This document shows positions 1 through 5,606 of a stretch of 9,727 bases of DNA, one piece after another. Source of the stretch: Pseudomonadota bacterium (GTDB lineage: Bacteria; Pseudomonadota; Gammaproteobacteria; Burkholderiales; Rhodocyclaceae); assembly GCA_021811225.1 (NCBI GenBank), contig JAJZPJ010000098.1:1-9727 (forward strand), in the 5' to 3' direction. Position numbers and translations under genes: made by a program. Position 1 is the stretch's first letter; the number at the start of each line of letters is the position of its first letter. The notes under the pieces are model-generated. The model had not been told where the DNA came from and did not search any database. It saw nothing but the letters and a program-made list of their open reading frames with translations.

Positions 1-73
1 CCAAGGGTGGGTCGACAAGATCGACACCGCGCGCACCCGACTCGAGGCCCTGATGGAGCGGCTGCCGGAATGA
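1..73 (+). CDS. C-terminal fragment of a ZapB-like coiled-coil cell-division protein (5' end outside window)
   Basis: The open frame entering from the left edge (first full codon at base 2) ends at TGA 71-73 and reads QGWVDKIDTARTRLEALMERLPE. The charged heptad-like tail ending in RLEALMERLPE resembles the short ZapB-like (TIGR02449-type) coiled-coil proteins encoded directly before zapA in many proteobacteria. Its stop codon overlaps the zapA start codon (ATGA), so the two are probably translationally coupled. Only 23 residues are visible, so the family call rests on the tail plus gene order. Confidence 0.5.
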   Translation, partial: QGWVDKIDTARTRLEALMERLPE

Positions 74-426
74 GCGCCCAGCCTACGCTCGACATCACCC
101 TGCTGGGGCGGGAATACAGCGTCGCCTGTCCGCCCGAGGAACGCGAGTCCTTGCTCGCGGCGGCCTCCCTGGTCGACGTCAAGATGGCCGAGATCGCCGC
201 CCGGACCAAGGGCACCGGAGAGCGCTTGGCGATGATGACGGCACTCAATCTGGCGCACGAGCTGCTGGCGTCGAAATCGGCCCGGGAAGCCGCGCCGGCA
301 GCCGCCGTCGAGGTTGCCGCCGACGACACTTTTGCCGCCTTTGACAGACAGGATTTTGCGCGTAGAATCGCCGCCATCGAGGCGCGTCTGGACGCTGCGA
401 TGGCCGATCAGGAGAAGCTTTTTTAG
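70..426 (+). CDS. zapA: Cell division protein ZapA
   Basis: 118-residue protein. ZapA binds and bundles FtsZ filaments at the cytoplasmic Z-ring. The N-terminus (LDITLLGREYSVACPPEE, residues ~7-24) is the ZapA beta-strand head, with the usual 'I.LLGREY..ACPP.E...L..AA..VD.KM.EI' pattern. It is followed by 'ERLAMMTALNLAHELL' and a long C-terminal coiled coil ending in EKLF. Length is normal for the family. The ATG at 70 is preferred over the in-frame ATG at 7 because homology begins just after it and it overlaps the TGA of the upstream ZapB-like gene. A 6S RNA gene follows directly, the classic zapA-ssrS arrangement. Confidence 0.93.
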   Translation: MSAQPTLDITLLGREYSVACPPEERESLLAAASLVDVKMAEIAARTKGTGERLAMMTALNLAHELLASKSAREAAPAAAVEVAADDTFAAFDRQDFARRIAAIEARLDAAMADQEKLF

Positions 427-464
427 TTCGTTGCTTGGACCGGCCGTCGACGTTTCCCGCGCCC

Positions 465-660
465 AGGAAATCCCCCGCGGTGCTCGTCAAGGCCATACAT
501 TCCTTGAACCAATATCCAAGCATCGGGCCGTCGACCACGTTGCCGCCGTTGTGAGCCTTCCTCTGCCCCGTGCAGCGCGAAGGCACCTGAAGCGGCAGGA
601 AGGTGGCCACTCTGAACCCCAGGTTCAGGATGCTGGCCTAGCGGACATCGCGGGGGACCC
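465..660 (+). ncRNA. ssrS: 6S RNA (regulator of sigma70 RNA polymerase)
   Basis: 6S RNA mimics an open promoter and sequesters housekeeping RNA polymerase. Position is diagnostic: it lies right after zapA. The sequence gives the expected long rod. A closing stem pairs 472-479 (CCCCCGCG) with 649-656 (CGCGGGGG). An inner stem pairs 491-495 (GGCCA) with 634-638 (TGGCC). The apical arm pairs 556-567 (CCTTCCTCTGCC, with a small bulge) with 594-603 (GGCAGGAAGG). A small hairpin at 612-628 (CTGAACC-CCA-GGTTCAG) sits on the 3' side of the central bubble. The 5' bubble strand carries the CCTTGAACC element (502-510) seen in proteobacterial 6S RNAs. The ends are approximate, since no transcription start or processing site can be read directly. 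Confidence 0.82.
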
Positions 661-704
661 CATCGCTGCGCAGCTCCACGGGCGGCCCGCGCATGAAGGA
701 TGCC

Positions 705-1174
705 ATGACTGAAGCAAAGGGCCTGGGGCGCGGCCTGAGCCATTACGGCGATCCCGACTTTGCCCGCTACCTCCGCCGCTCTTTTGCGAAGTCCATGGGC
801 TATTCGGACGATCTGCTCTCGCGCCCGATCGTCGGCATCGCCAACTCCGCCAGCGGTTTCAACAACTGCCACCGGCACTTCCCGGAACTGATCGAAGCGG
901 TGCGCCGCGGCGTGCTCGCCGCGGGCGGACTGCCGCTGGAATTTCCGACGATCTCCCTGGGCGAGGTCTTCCTCTCCCCGACCAGCCTGATGTTCAGGAA
1001 CCTGATGGCCATGGACGCTTCGGCACGGTGATCCTGCACCTGACCCCGGAGGCGGCGGTCGGGGCGCCGATATTCGTGCAGCCGCAGCGCGGTTATGCCA
1101 AGCTCTACGCCGAGCACGTGCTCCAGGCGGACCAGGGCTGCGACTTCGATTTTCTCAGGGCCGGCGGCGCTTAG
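705..1174 (+). pseudogene. IlvD/Edd-family dehydratase remnant (dihydroxy-acid dehydratase type), internally deleted
   Basis: Residues 1-~105 (705 to ~1016) are an intact N-terminus of the dehydratase family that makes 2-keto acids with an Fe-S cluster. They include SRPIVGIANSASGFNNCHRH (first cluster cysteine) and LEFPTISLGEVFLSPTSLMF. Right after the expected LMAMD, the sequence jumps to the family's C-terminus in another frame from about 1019: FGTVILHLTPEAAVGAP, then RGYAKLYAEHVLQADQGCDF, ending at TAG 1172-1174. In the old N-terminal frame the ribosome stops at TGA 1029-1031. Roughly 400 codons are missing, including the second and third cluster-cysteine motifs (GCDKT-like and CNTMG-like). 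A second, smaller deletion appears to lie between AAVGAP and QRGYAKL. The start at 705 has AAGGA (696-700) four bases upstream; an in-frame ATG at 693 is an alternative. Not functional. Confidence 0.88.
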
Positions 1175-1201
1175 CCGGTCCGACCAACACAGGAGACTGA
1201 G

Positions 1202-2200
1202 ATGGATAGCGTGGACCTCCAGGTTTTGAAGACGGCGGTCGAATGGACGAAACAGGGGCACCGTGCGCTGCTCAGCACGGTCATCCGCACCTGGGGCTCG
1301 GCGCCCAGGCCGATCGGGGCGATGATGCTGATCCGCGACGACGGCCTCGTGGTCGGCTCGGTTTCCGGTGGCTGCATCGAGGACGACCTGATCGCCCGGA
1401 TGCGGCAGGGCGAGCTGAAAATCGCGACGCCGCGGGTCGATACCTACGGCGTCTCCGGCGACGATGCGCGGCGTTTCGGACTGCCCTGCGGCGGCACTCT
1501 GCAGATCGTCATGGAGCCGATCAGCGAAGCTTCGCGCATAACGGAAGTCCTCGATCTGCTCGAGGCAGGCACCCTGGTCGCCCGCAGGCTCGACATGGCG
1601 ACGGGGGCGGTGAGCGTCGCACCGGCCGACTCGGCGTCGTGCACTTTCGACGGCAGCAGCCTGGTGAACACCTTCGGTCCGCAATACCGTCTGGTGATCA
1701 TCGGCGGCGGCCAGCTCTCGGCCTACCTCGCCCAGGTGGCGCAGGGCCTGGACTATCGGGTGACCGTCTGCGATCCGCGCGAGGAATACGCCGACAGCTG
1801 GACGGTGCCCGGCGTCGAGCTGCTCCGCGACATGCCCGACGACGCCATCGTCGCCCTGAAGCTGGACGCCCACTGCGCCGTCGTCGCGCTCACCCACGAC
1901 CCCAAGCTGGACGATATGGCTCTGCTGGAGGCATTGAAGTCGCCGGCTTTCTACGTCGGGGCGATCGGCTCGCGCGCCAACAATGGCAAACGGCGGCAGC
2001 GGCTCGGCCTGTTCGACTTGAAGCCCGAGCAGATCGAACGTCTGCACGGTCCGATCGGCCTCTTCATCGGCAGCAAGACGCCGCCGGAAATCGCCATCGC
2101 CATCCTGGCGGAGATGACCTGCGTCAAGAACGGCGTGGTGCCGACGCAGACCCACGACAAGCTGCGTCCGGCGAGCGCGGAGGCGGCCGGGCAGCGCTGA
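1202..2200 (+). CDS. XdhC/CoxI-family molybdenum cofactor maturation protein
   Basis: 332 residues. XdhC/CoxI proteins bind molybdenum cofactor and help sulfurate and insert it into xanthine-dehydrogenase or CO-dehydrogenase type hydroxylases. The N-terminal CoxI domain has GSAPRPIGAMM (32-42), GSVSGGCIE (52-60, Cys58) and GLPCGG (93-98, Cys96). The C-terminal XdhC Rossmann domain has LVIIGGGQLSAYLA (164-177), CDPREEY (190-196), THDPKLDD (231-238), YVGAIGSRAN (251-260) and GLFIGSKTPPEIAIAILAEM (286-305). The nucleotide loop reads GGGQLS where GAGHVS-type sequences are common, a mild variation. AGGAG at 1191-1195 lies six bases before the ATG. No xdhA/xdhB or coxLMS partner is visible: a dehydratase pseudogene lies upstream and a convergent operon downstream. 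It may therefore serve a hydroxylase encoded elsewhere. Confidence 0.9.
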   Translation: MDSVDLQVLKTAVEWTKQGHRALLSTVIRTWGSAPRPIGAMMLIRDDGLVVGSVSGGCIEDDLIARMRQGELKIATPRVDTYGVSGDDARRFGLPCGGTLQIVMEPISEASRITEVLDLLEAGTLVARRLDMATGAVSVAPADSASCTFDGSSLVNTFGPQYRLVIIGGGQLSAYLAQVAQGLDYRVTVCDPREEYADSWTVPGVELLRDMPDDAIVALKLDAHCAVVALTHDPKLDDMALLEALKSPAFYVGAIGSRANNGKRRQRLGLFDLKPEQIERLHGPIGLFIGSKTPPEIAIAILAEMTCVKNGVVPTQTHDKLRPASAEAAGQR

Positions 2201-2236
2201 AAGAAAAAGGGATGGATCGCAAACGCGGCCCATCCC
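2201..2236 (-). terminator. Intrinsic terminator of the sulfur operon
   Basis: Read on the - strand, GGGATGG (2236-2230) pairs with CCATCCC (2215-2209). The stem continues through one mismatch and a G-U pair into an inner CGC/GCG stem (2227-2225 with 2220-2218) closed by a four-base loop. TTTTTCTT (2208-2201) follows immediately. It lies 16 bp past the stop codon of the DUF1641 gene. On the + strand the hairpin is followed by CCCGACG rather than a T-run, so it would not terminate xdhC efficiently. Confidence 0.85.
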
Positions 2237-2252
2237 CCGACGCGAAACGCCT

Positions 2253-3029
2253 TCAGCGCTTCGCGCAATTCTCCTGCATGCGTCGGCCGACCTCCAGCAT
2301 GAACCTCAGCGTCTGCTGGTTGTGCGCTTCGGTCATCAGCTTCCAGGCACCGCCGACGCCGCCGGTGGGGGGCTGCTGGGAGATCTTGGTGGCCGCTTCC
2401 TCGATGCACTTGAACATGCCCGTGATCATGTCGAGGCGTTCGACCAGGAGCGGCAGTCCGGACGCGATCCGCTCCAGCGCGCCGGTGGATTGCAGCTGTT
2501 CGAGCATCTCCACCAGATGGACCGCGCCGCCGCGGTTCAAGCGGTCGAGCAGGGACATGCCTTCGCCCACGGTCTCGGCCATGCGCCCGACCATCTCGTC
2601 GCTCAGCACGTCCTGGGCGGAGCCGTAGACGCGCGCCAACTGGGCCAGGCGCTCGAGGTCGCCATCGGCGACCAGGGTGGCGATCGTCGGCAAGGCCTTG
2701 TCTATGCCGGAGCGATTGACCTGATCGAGCAGGCTCAGGCCGCCGCCGACGGCATCGGTGACCCGCCCGACCATCTCGTCGGTCAGCGCGTCTCCGGCCG
2801 AACCCAGCACCCGCGCCAGATGCACCAGCCGCTGCAGGTCGCCGTTATGCACCAGTTGGGCGAGCATCGGGATGGCCTTGTCCAGGCCGGCGCGATGCAC
2901 CTGATCGACCAGATCCATGGTATCCGCGGCGGTGCTCGCCAGGCGACTCATCATCTCGTCCGTCGCGGCATCGCACGCCGCCACGACCACGCCCTCGATG
3001 TCGGGCATTACCTTGGTTTCCGCATTCAT
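2253..3029 (-). CDS. DUF1641-type protein made of three 60-residue repeats
   Basis: 258 residues, predicted soluble, all-helical, no signal peptide. DUF1641 proteins (Bacillus YrhD type) commonly sit beside SQR-like flavoproteins or formate dehydrogenases; their biochemical role is not established. Residues 24-83, 84-143 and 144-203 are three consecutive units of exactly 60 residues, each opening DEM(M/V)(S/G)R. Units 1 and 2 share LLDQV.R.G.DKA-like, LV..GDL.RL..LAR and GSA.D.L(T/S) positions. Unit 3 keeps its first half (DEMVGRMAETVGEGMSLLDR) and diverges after. The tail (204-258) contains GGVGGAWKLM. Start ATG at 3029 has GGAGGG just upstream (TAGGAGGGCCGACATG). It is the last gene of the operon, 10 bp after the SQR-like gene and just before a terminator. 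An accessory or scaffold role for the SQR-like enzyme is inference. Confidence 0.85.
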   Translation of the reverse strand: MNAETKVMPDIEGVVVAACDAATDEMMSRLASTAADTMDLVDQVHRAGLDKAIPMLAQLVHNGDLQRLVHLARVLGSAGDALTDEMVGRVTDAVGGGLSLLDQVNRSGIDKALPTIATLVADGDLERLAQLARVYGSAQDVLSDEMVGRMAETVGEGMSLLDRLNRGGAVHLVEMLEQLQSTGALERIASGLPLLVERLDMITGMFKCIEEAATKISQQPPTGGVGGAWKLMTEAHNQQTLRFMLEVGRRMQENCAKR

Positions 3030-3039
3030 GTCGGCCCTC

Positions 3040-4173
3040 CTATAGGAGCCCGCGGGCCGATATCCAGTAGAGCTTGTTGTAGGCCATCTTGAACCAGTGC
3101 ATGGCCTTGGTCGGCGCCTTGGGATCAGGCGGGTTCTGGTAGTTGAACATGGCATAGGTGGCGCGATCCTTGCCAGCCTCGATGAAGCAGAACACCTTGC
3201 CGTCGTAATCGCGCACCGGCGAGCCCATCTTGATCACCGCGGCGATGTTCTCGGCCAGGGTGTCCGCCTCGAAGTGCGCGGTCGAGCCCGCCTTGCTGAT
3301 CGGGATGTTGGTGGTGTCGCCGCAGACGAAGACGTTGCTGCGGCCTTCCATGTTGAGCTTGGTGCGGTTGGTGGGAATCCAGCCGCCCTGGCCCAGGCCG
3401 TTCTTTTCCACCACCTCCATGCCCTTGTGCGCGGGAATGGCGATCAACAGATCGTACTTGATCTCGGTCCCCTCCTCGCTCTTCAATACCTTGTTGGCGC
3501 CATCGACCTCCTTGAGGTTGAAGAAGGTGTCGTAGGTGATGCCGAGCCGGTTCATCTCCGGCGCGGCCCACTTGGCGACGTTCTCCAGGCTGTGCACCCG
3601 GTTGATCGGGTAGGTGTAGTGCAACTGCACCTTGTCGGAGAGGCCCCGGTCCTTGAAGTAGTCGTGCAGCATGAAGGTGATTTCCAGCGGCGCCATCGGG
3701 CACTTGTGCGGCACGCCGACGGTGATCACCACCTTGCCGCCCTCGAAGGACTGCAGGCGCTTGAACATCTTCAGCGCGGACTCTTCCGTGTAGAACAGCT
3801 CGGCGTTCTCGGCCAGACCCGGTATGCCTTCGGGATACATGCGCGAGCCGGTGGCGATGACCATGATGTCGTAGTCGACCAGCTTGCCGCTTTTGGTCTT
3901 CACCCGGTTGTTGTCGAGCATGAACTCCTCCACCGGGTCTACGTGGAACTCGATTCCCGGCTCGAGCAGGCTCGCCTGATCGCGATACAGTTCGTCCGGC
4001 GTCATCCGCCCTATCGCCAGGTAGAGCAGTCCGGGCTGGTACATGTGCTTGTCGGATGCCGAGAGCATGGTGATCCGCGCCTTGCCGGCCTTGAGTTCCG
4101 CCGTCAGTCTCCGGGCCAGACTGTTGGCCAGGATCGTGCCGCCCATTCCGCCGCCAACGATCAGAATCTTCAT
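3040..4173 (-). CDS. Sulfide:quinone oxidoreductase-like FAD flavoprotein
   Basis: 377 residues, a normal length for SQR/flavocytochrome-c-sulfide-dehydrogenase type flavoproteins, which oxidise sulfide to polysulfide and pass electrons to quinone. The FAD-binding GGGMGG lies at 7-12. YDIMVIATGSRMYPEGIPG (101-119) is the central ATG strand, and SNVFVCGDTTNIPISKAGST (279-298) is the second FAD motif. Candidate redox cysteines are Cys158 in VPHKCPMAPLE, matching the SQR 'KC..AP' site, and Cys329 in GKVFCFIEAG, matching the second catalytic cysteine region. Cys284 sits in the FAD motif. The amphipathic, aromatic C-terminus (MHWFKMAYNKLYWISARGLL, 358-377) fits monotopic membrane attachment as in SQRs. 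GGAGGA upstream gives a strong ribosome site. Type and substrate are not settled; a persulfide or other sulfane-sulfur oxidant is possible. TusA- and DsrE-like partners upstream support a sulfur role. Confidence 0.87.
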   Translation of the reverse strand: MKILIVGGGMGGTILANSLARRLTAELKAGKARITMLSASDKHMYQPGLLYLAIGRMTPDELYRDQASLLEPGIEFHVDPVEEFMLDNNRVKTKSGKLVDYDIMVIATGSRMYPEGIPGLAENAELFYTEESALKMFKRLQSFEGGKVVITVGVPHKCPMAPLEITFMLHDYFKDRGLSDKVQLHYTYPINRVHSLENVAKWAAPEMNRLGITYDTFFNLKEVDGANKVLKSEEGTEIKYDLLIAIPAHKGMEVVEKNGLGQGGWIPTNRTKLNMEGRSNVFVCGDTTNIPISKAGSTAHFEADTLAENIAAVIKMGSPVRDYDGKVFCFIEAGKDRATYAMFNYQNPPDPKAPTKAMHWFKMAYNKLYWISARGLL

Positions 4174-4197
4174 TGTCTTCCTCCTTTGGATTAGGGA

Positions 4198-4428
4198 TTA
4201 TTTTGCTTTACGTACGACGATATGCCAGACCCCACCCTCTTCGGTGGTCGATACGTATTCGTGGCCGACCTTGCGCACCCATTCCGGGATGTCGTTGACA
4301 GAGCCTTTGTCGGTGGACAGCACGTCGAGCTCGTCGCCGATCTGGGACGACTTCAGCGCTGCGATCAATTCCATCAGCGGTCCGGGGCAGAAACTGCCGC
4401 GGCCATCGACTATTTTCTTATCGGCCAT
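4198..4428 (-). CDS. TusA-family sulfur carrier protein
   Basis: 76 residues, the usual TusA length. TusA-family proteins carry sulfur as a cysteine persulfide. The catalytic motif is FCPGPLMEL (13-21) with Cys14 in the CPxP element at the start of helix 1. The second hallmark, TDKGSVNDIPEWVRKVGHEY (39-58), matches the family's 'TDPGS..DIP.W....GHE' block. GAGGAAATT precedes the ATG. It sits 21 bp after the dsrE-like gene and 24 bp before the SQR-like gene. It is more likely a carrier dedicated to dissimilatory sulfur transfer than the tRNA-thiolation TusA, judged from context. No gene symbol is given because the paralogue type cannot be fixed. Confidence 0.92.
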   Translation of the reverse strand: MADKKIVDGRGSFCPGPLMELIAALKSSQIGDELDVLSTDKGSVNDIPEWVRKVGHEYVSTTEEGGVWHIVVRKAK

Positions 4429-4449
4429 AATTTCCTCTTCCAGAAAAAA

Positions 4450-4842
4450 TCAAAAAGTCCAAACCTGGGCGTCGCGAACCTCGTCCAGGAATCTCGTCAG
4501 CCCGGTCGGCTCGCCAATGAAGGATTCCATCTGTTCCGGCTCGACGCCGAGGACGTCCATGGCCATCGAGCAGGGAAGTATCTTGGCGTCGCCGAGAAGG
4601 GCCGCCTGTCCGAACAGCGTTTTGAAATCGGGGACGTTCTTGTTTTCCATCAGCTGGCCCATTTCCCCTTCGTTGGGCGCTTTTGCGCCGTGGCCCTTGA
4701 CGAAATAAGGCAACGCGTTCATCGACAGGAACACCATCACCTCCTGTCCGCTGACCGCAGCGACGGACGCCGTCATTGCCGCCATCTGCAAACGTTCCCG
4801 TGTTCCGGAAACGACCACCACGCAAATCTTGTTGGATGCCAT
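4450..4842 (-). CDS. DsrE/DsrF-like family protein (sulfur relay)
   Basis: 130 residues, first gene of the four-gene sulfur operon. The N-terminus KICVVVVSGTRERLQMAAMT (5-24) and the block VSGQEVMVFLSMNALPYFVK (30-49) match the DsrE-like alpha/beta fold. KILPCSMAMDVLGVEPEQM (87-105) carries Cys91 in the 'C.M.MD.LG' context typical of DsrE2-type proteins, where it is the putative persulfide cysteine. Cys7 is a second, near-N-terminal cysteine. No transmembrane segment is apparent, unlike many DsrE2 proteins. GAGGGAAAC precedes the ATG at 4842. Transfer of sulfur to or from the adjacent TusA is the expected role from family knowledge; the direction is unknown. Confidence 0.86.
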   Translation of the reverse strand: MASNKICVVVVSGTRERLQMAAMTASVAAVSGQEVMVFLSMNALPYFVKGHGAKAPNEGEMGQLMENKNVPDFKTLFGQAALLGDAKILPCSMAMDVLGVEPEQMESFIGEPTGLTRFLDEVRDAQVWTF

Positions 4843-4866
4843 GTTTCCCTCGAATAAGCGAACGAC

Positions 4867-5043
4867 ATGATCGATTTGCTCGCCGAAGACGAGCAGTTTG
4901 TGCTGCAGCTGTTGCCTGGGGATATGAGCCCGGTGTCGCTGGGACCGCTCTCAGGCGGGCCAAGCTACGCCACCGGGCGGAACGCGTCAAGCCCAAAGGT
5001 CAAGCCGTCGCGCCGCAAGAAACCGGAAGGAGGACTTAATTAA
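4867..5043 (+). CDS. Small hypothetical ORF (58 residues), doubtful
   Basis: Open frame ATG 4867 to TAA 5041-5043. It begins MIDLLAEDEQFVLQLLPGDM and ends in a basic tail, KVKPSRRKKPEGGLN. Third codon positions are mostly G or C, as in the real genes around it, which is the main argument for coding. Against it: no ribosome site precedes the ATG, and the start lies only 24 bp from the divergent dsrE-like start, leaving no room for a promoter outside that gene. A strong SD-like AAGGAGGA (5027-5034) lies at its end without a usable start after it. I do not recognise a family. It may be a relic. Confidence 0.22.
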   Translation: MIDLLAEDEQFVLQLLPGDMSPVSLGPLSGGPSYATGRNASSPKVKPSRRKKPEGGLN

Positions 5044-5061
5044 GGTCTTATTAAACAAACA

Positions 5062-5321
5062 CTAATTAATGTAATACTGATGGACGACGATGCCGTCATG
5101 GCGGACGAGGAAGGCTGCCGCCCGTAGTTCGATGTCGCCGTCATCGTCGGCCGTCGGTATCGGTTCAACCGGGACCGGCTTCAGTCGGATACCGCTACCA
5201 GTTTGACGCCGACTTCGTAGGCTCTCACCACCGATCCCCACTTCTCCTTCAGGTAGGAGTTGGCGCAGAGCAGAGAGCCGATATATTGGGGTAATCCCTT
5301 GTAGCTGACCTGGAAGCGCAT
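5062..5321 (-). pseudogene. Small unrecognised gene, apparently split by a one-base frameshift
   Basis: From ATG 5321, with GAGGGG six bases upstream, the frame reads MRFQVSYKGLPQYIGSLLCA, then NSYLKEKWGSVVRAYEVGVK and LVAVSD, stopping at TGA 5181-5183 (46 residues). The -1 frame opens around the same place and continues GIRLKPVPVEPIPTADDDGD, then IELRAAAFLVRHDGIVVHQYYIN, to TAG 5062-5064. Both halves have GC-rich third positions and protein-like composition. Joining them between about 5180 and 5200 gives a ~86-residue product, and the span is one base short of a multiple of three, as a single-base deletion would leave. Alternatives are a genuine 46-residue protein, programmed frameshifting, or an assembly indel. 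No family recognised. An orphan terminator lies 99 bp upstream in transcription order. Confidence 0.42.
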
Positions 5322-5419
5322 GTCGAACCCCTCGATGAATCGCTGTCGTTGGGTCAACGGCACCGGGGAGAAAAACATTAGGGCGGCATCGAGCGCGCGT
5401 CGGTCGGCAGGCGAGGCGC

Positions 5420-5446
5420 AAAAAAAAGTCCCGCACGAGGCGGGAC
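5420..5446 (-). terminator. Orphan intrinsic terminator (- strand)
   Basis: On the - strand GTCCCGC (5446-5440) pairs perfectly with GCGGGAC (5434-5428) around a five-base loop, followed by eight T (5427-5420). This is a textbook rho-independent terminator. No - strand gene is visible between it and the efflux-pump region at 5757, so it must end a short transcript, attenuate transcription into the small gene at 5321-5062, or be left over from a lost gene. On the + strand there is no T-run after the hairpin. Confidence 0.82.
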
Positions 5447-5606
5447 AATAGGGGGGCAAACACCATCAAGAACGATTGCAGAATACGTCGTTACGGCCCC
5501 GGGAAATGTAAGCGATGATTACCGAAAGTAGCCAATCGCGGCGATATTCACAGCTTGTTACAAAAATCCGGTCCCGCCCGGACGACGGCCGGGTCACATA
5601 GTGCAA

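Noticed and set aside
800..2233. Long - strand open frame (about 477 codons) antisense to xdhC
   Set aside because: It mirrors the third-position GC of xdhC, shows no family signature, and is rich in R/H/A/D of the kind produced by antisense reading. XdhC motifs are clear on the + strand.
2209..2236. The same hairpin as a terminator for xdhC on the + strand
   Set aside because: The + strand sequence after the stem is C/G-rich with no T-run, so only - strand termination is supported.
1243..2628. Long + strand frame crossing xdhC and running into the DUF1641 gene
   Set aside because: Arginine-rich, motif-free out-of-frame reading that spans the convergent terminator. Both genes it covers have strong evidence in other frames.
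3097..4194. + strand frame of about 365 codons antisense to the SQR-like gene
   Set aside because: No recognisable motif; the - strand frame carries FAD-binding and cysteine motifs plus operon context.
5027..5034. Strong SD-like AAGGAGGA on the + strand
   Set aside because: No ATG, GTG or TTG follows at a workable distance with an open frame; the next ATGs give frames of one or 15 codons.
4867..5043. A divergent partner gene to the sulfur operon, such as a regulator
   Set aside because: Only 58 codons, no helix-turn-helix or known motif, no ribosome site and no room for a divergent promoter. Kept only as a low-confidence ORF.
5322..5459. Upstream extension of the small - strand gene to a start at 5459
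   Set aside because: It would be translated across the terminator hairpin and T-run (5446-5420); the ATG at 5321 has its own GAGGGG.
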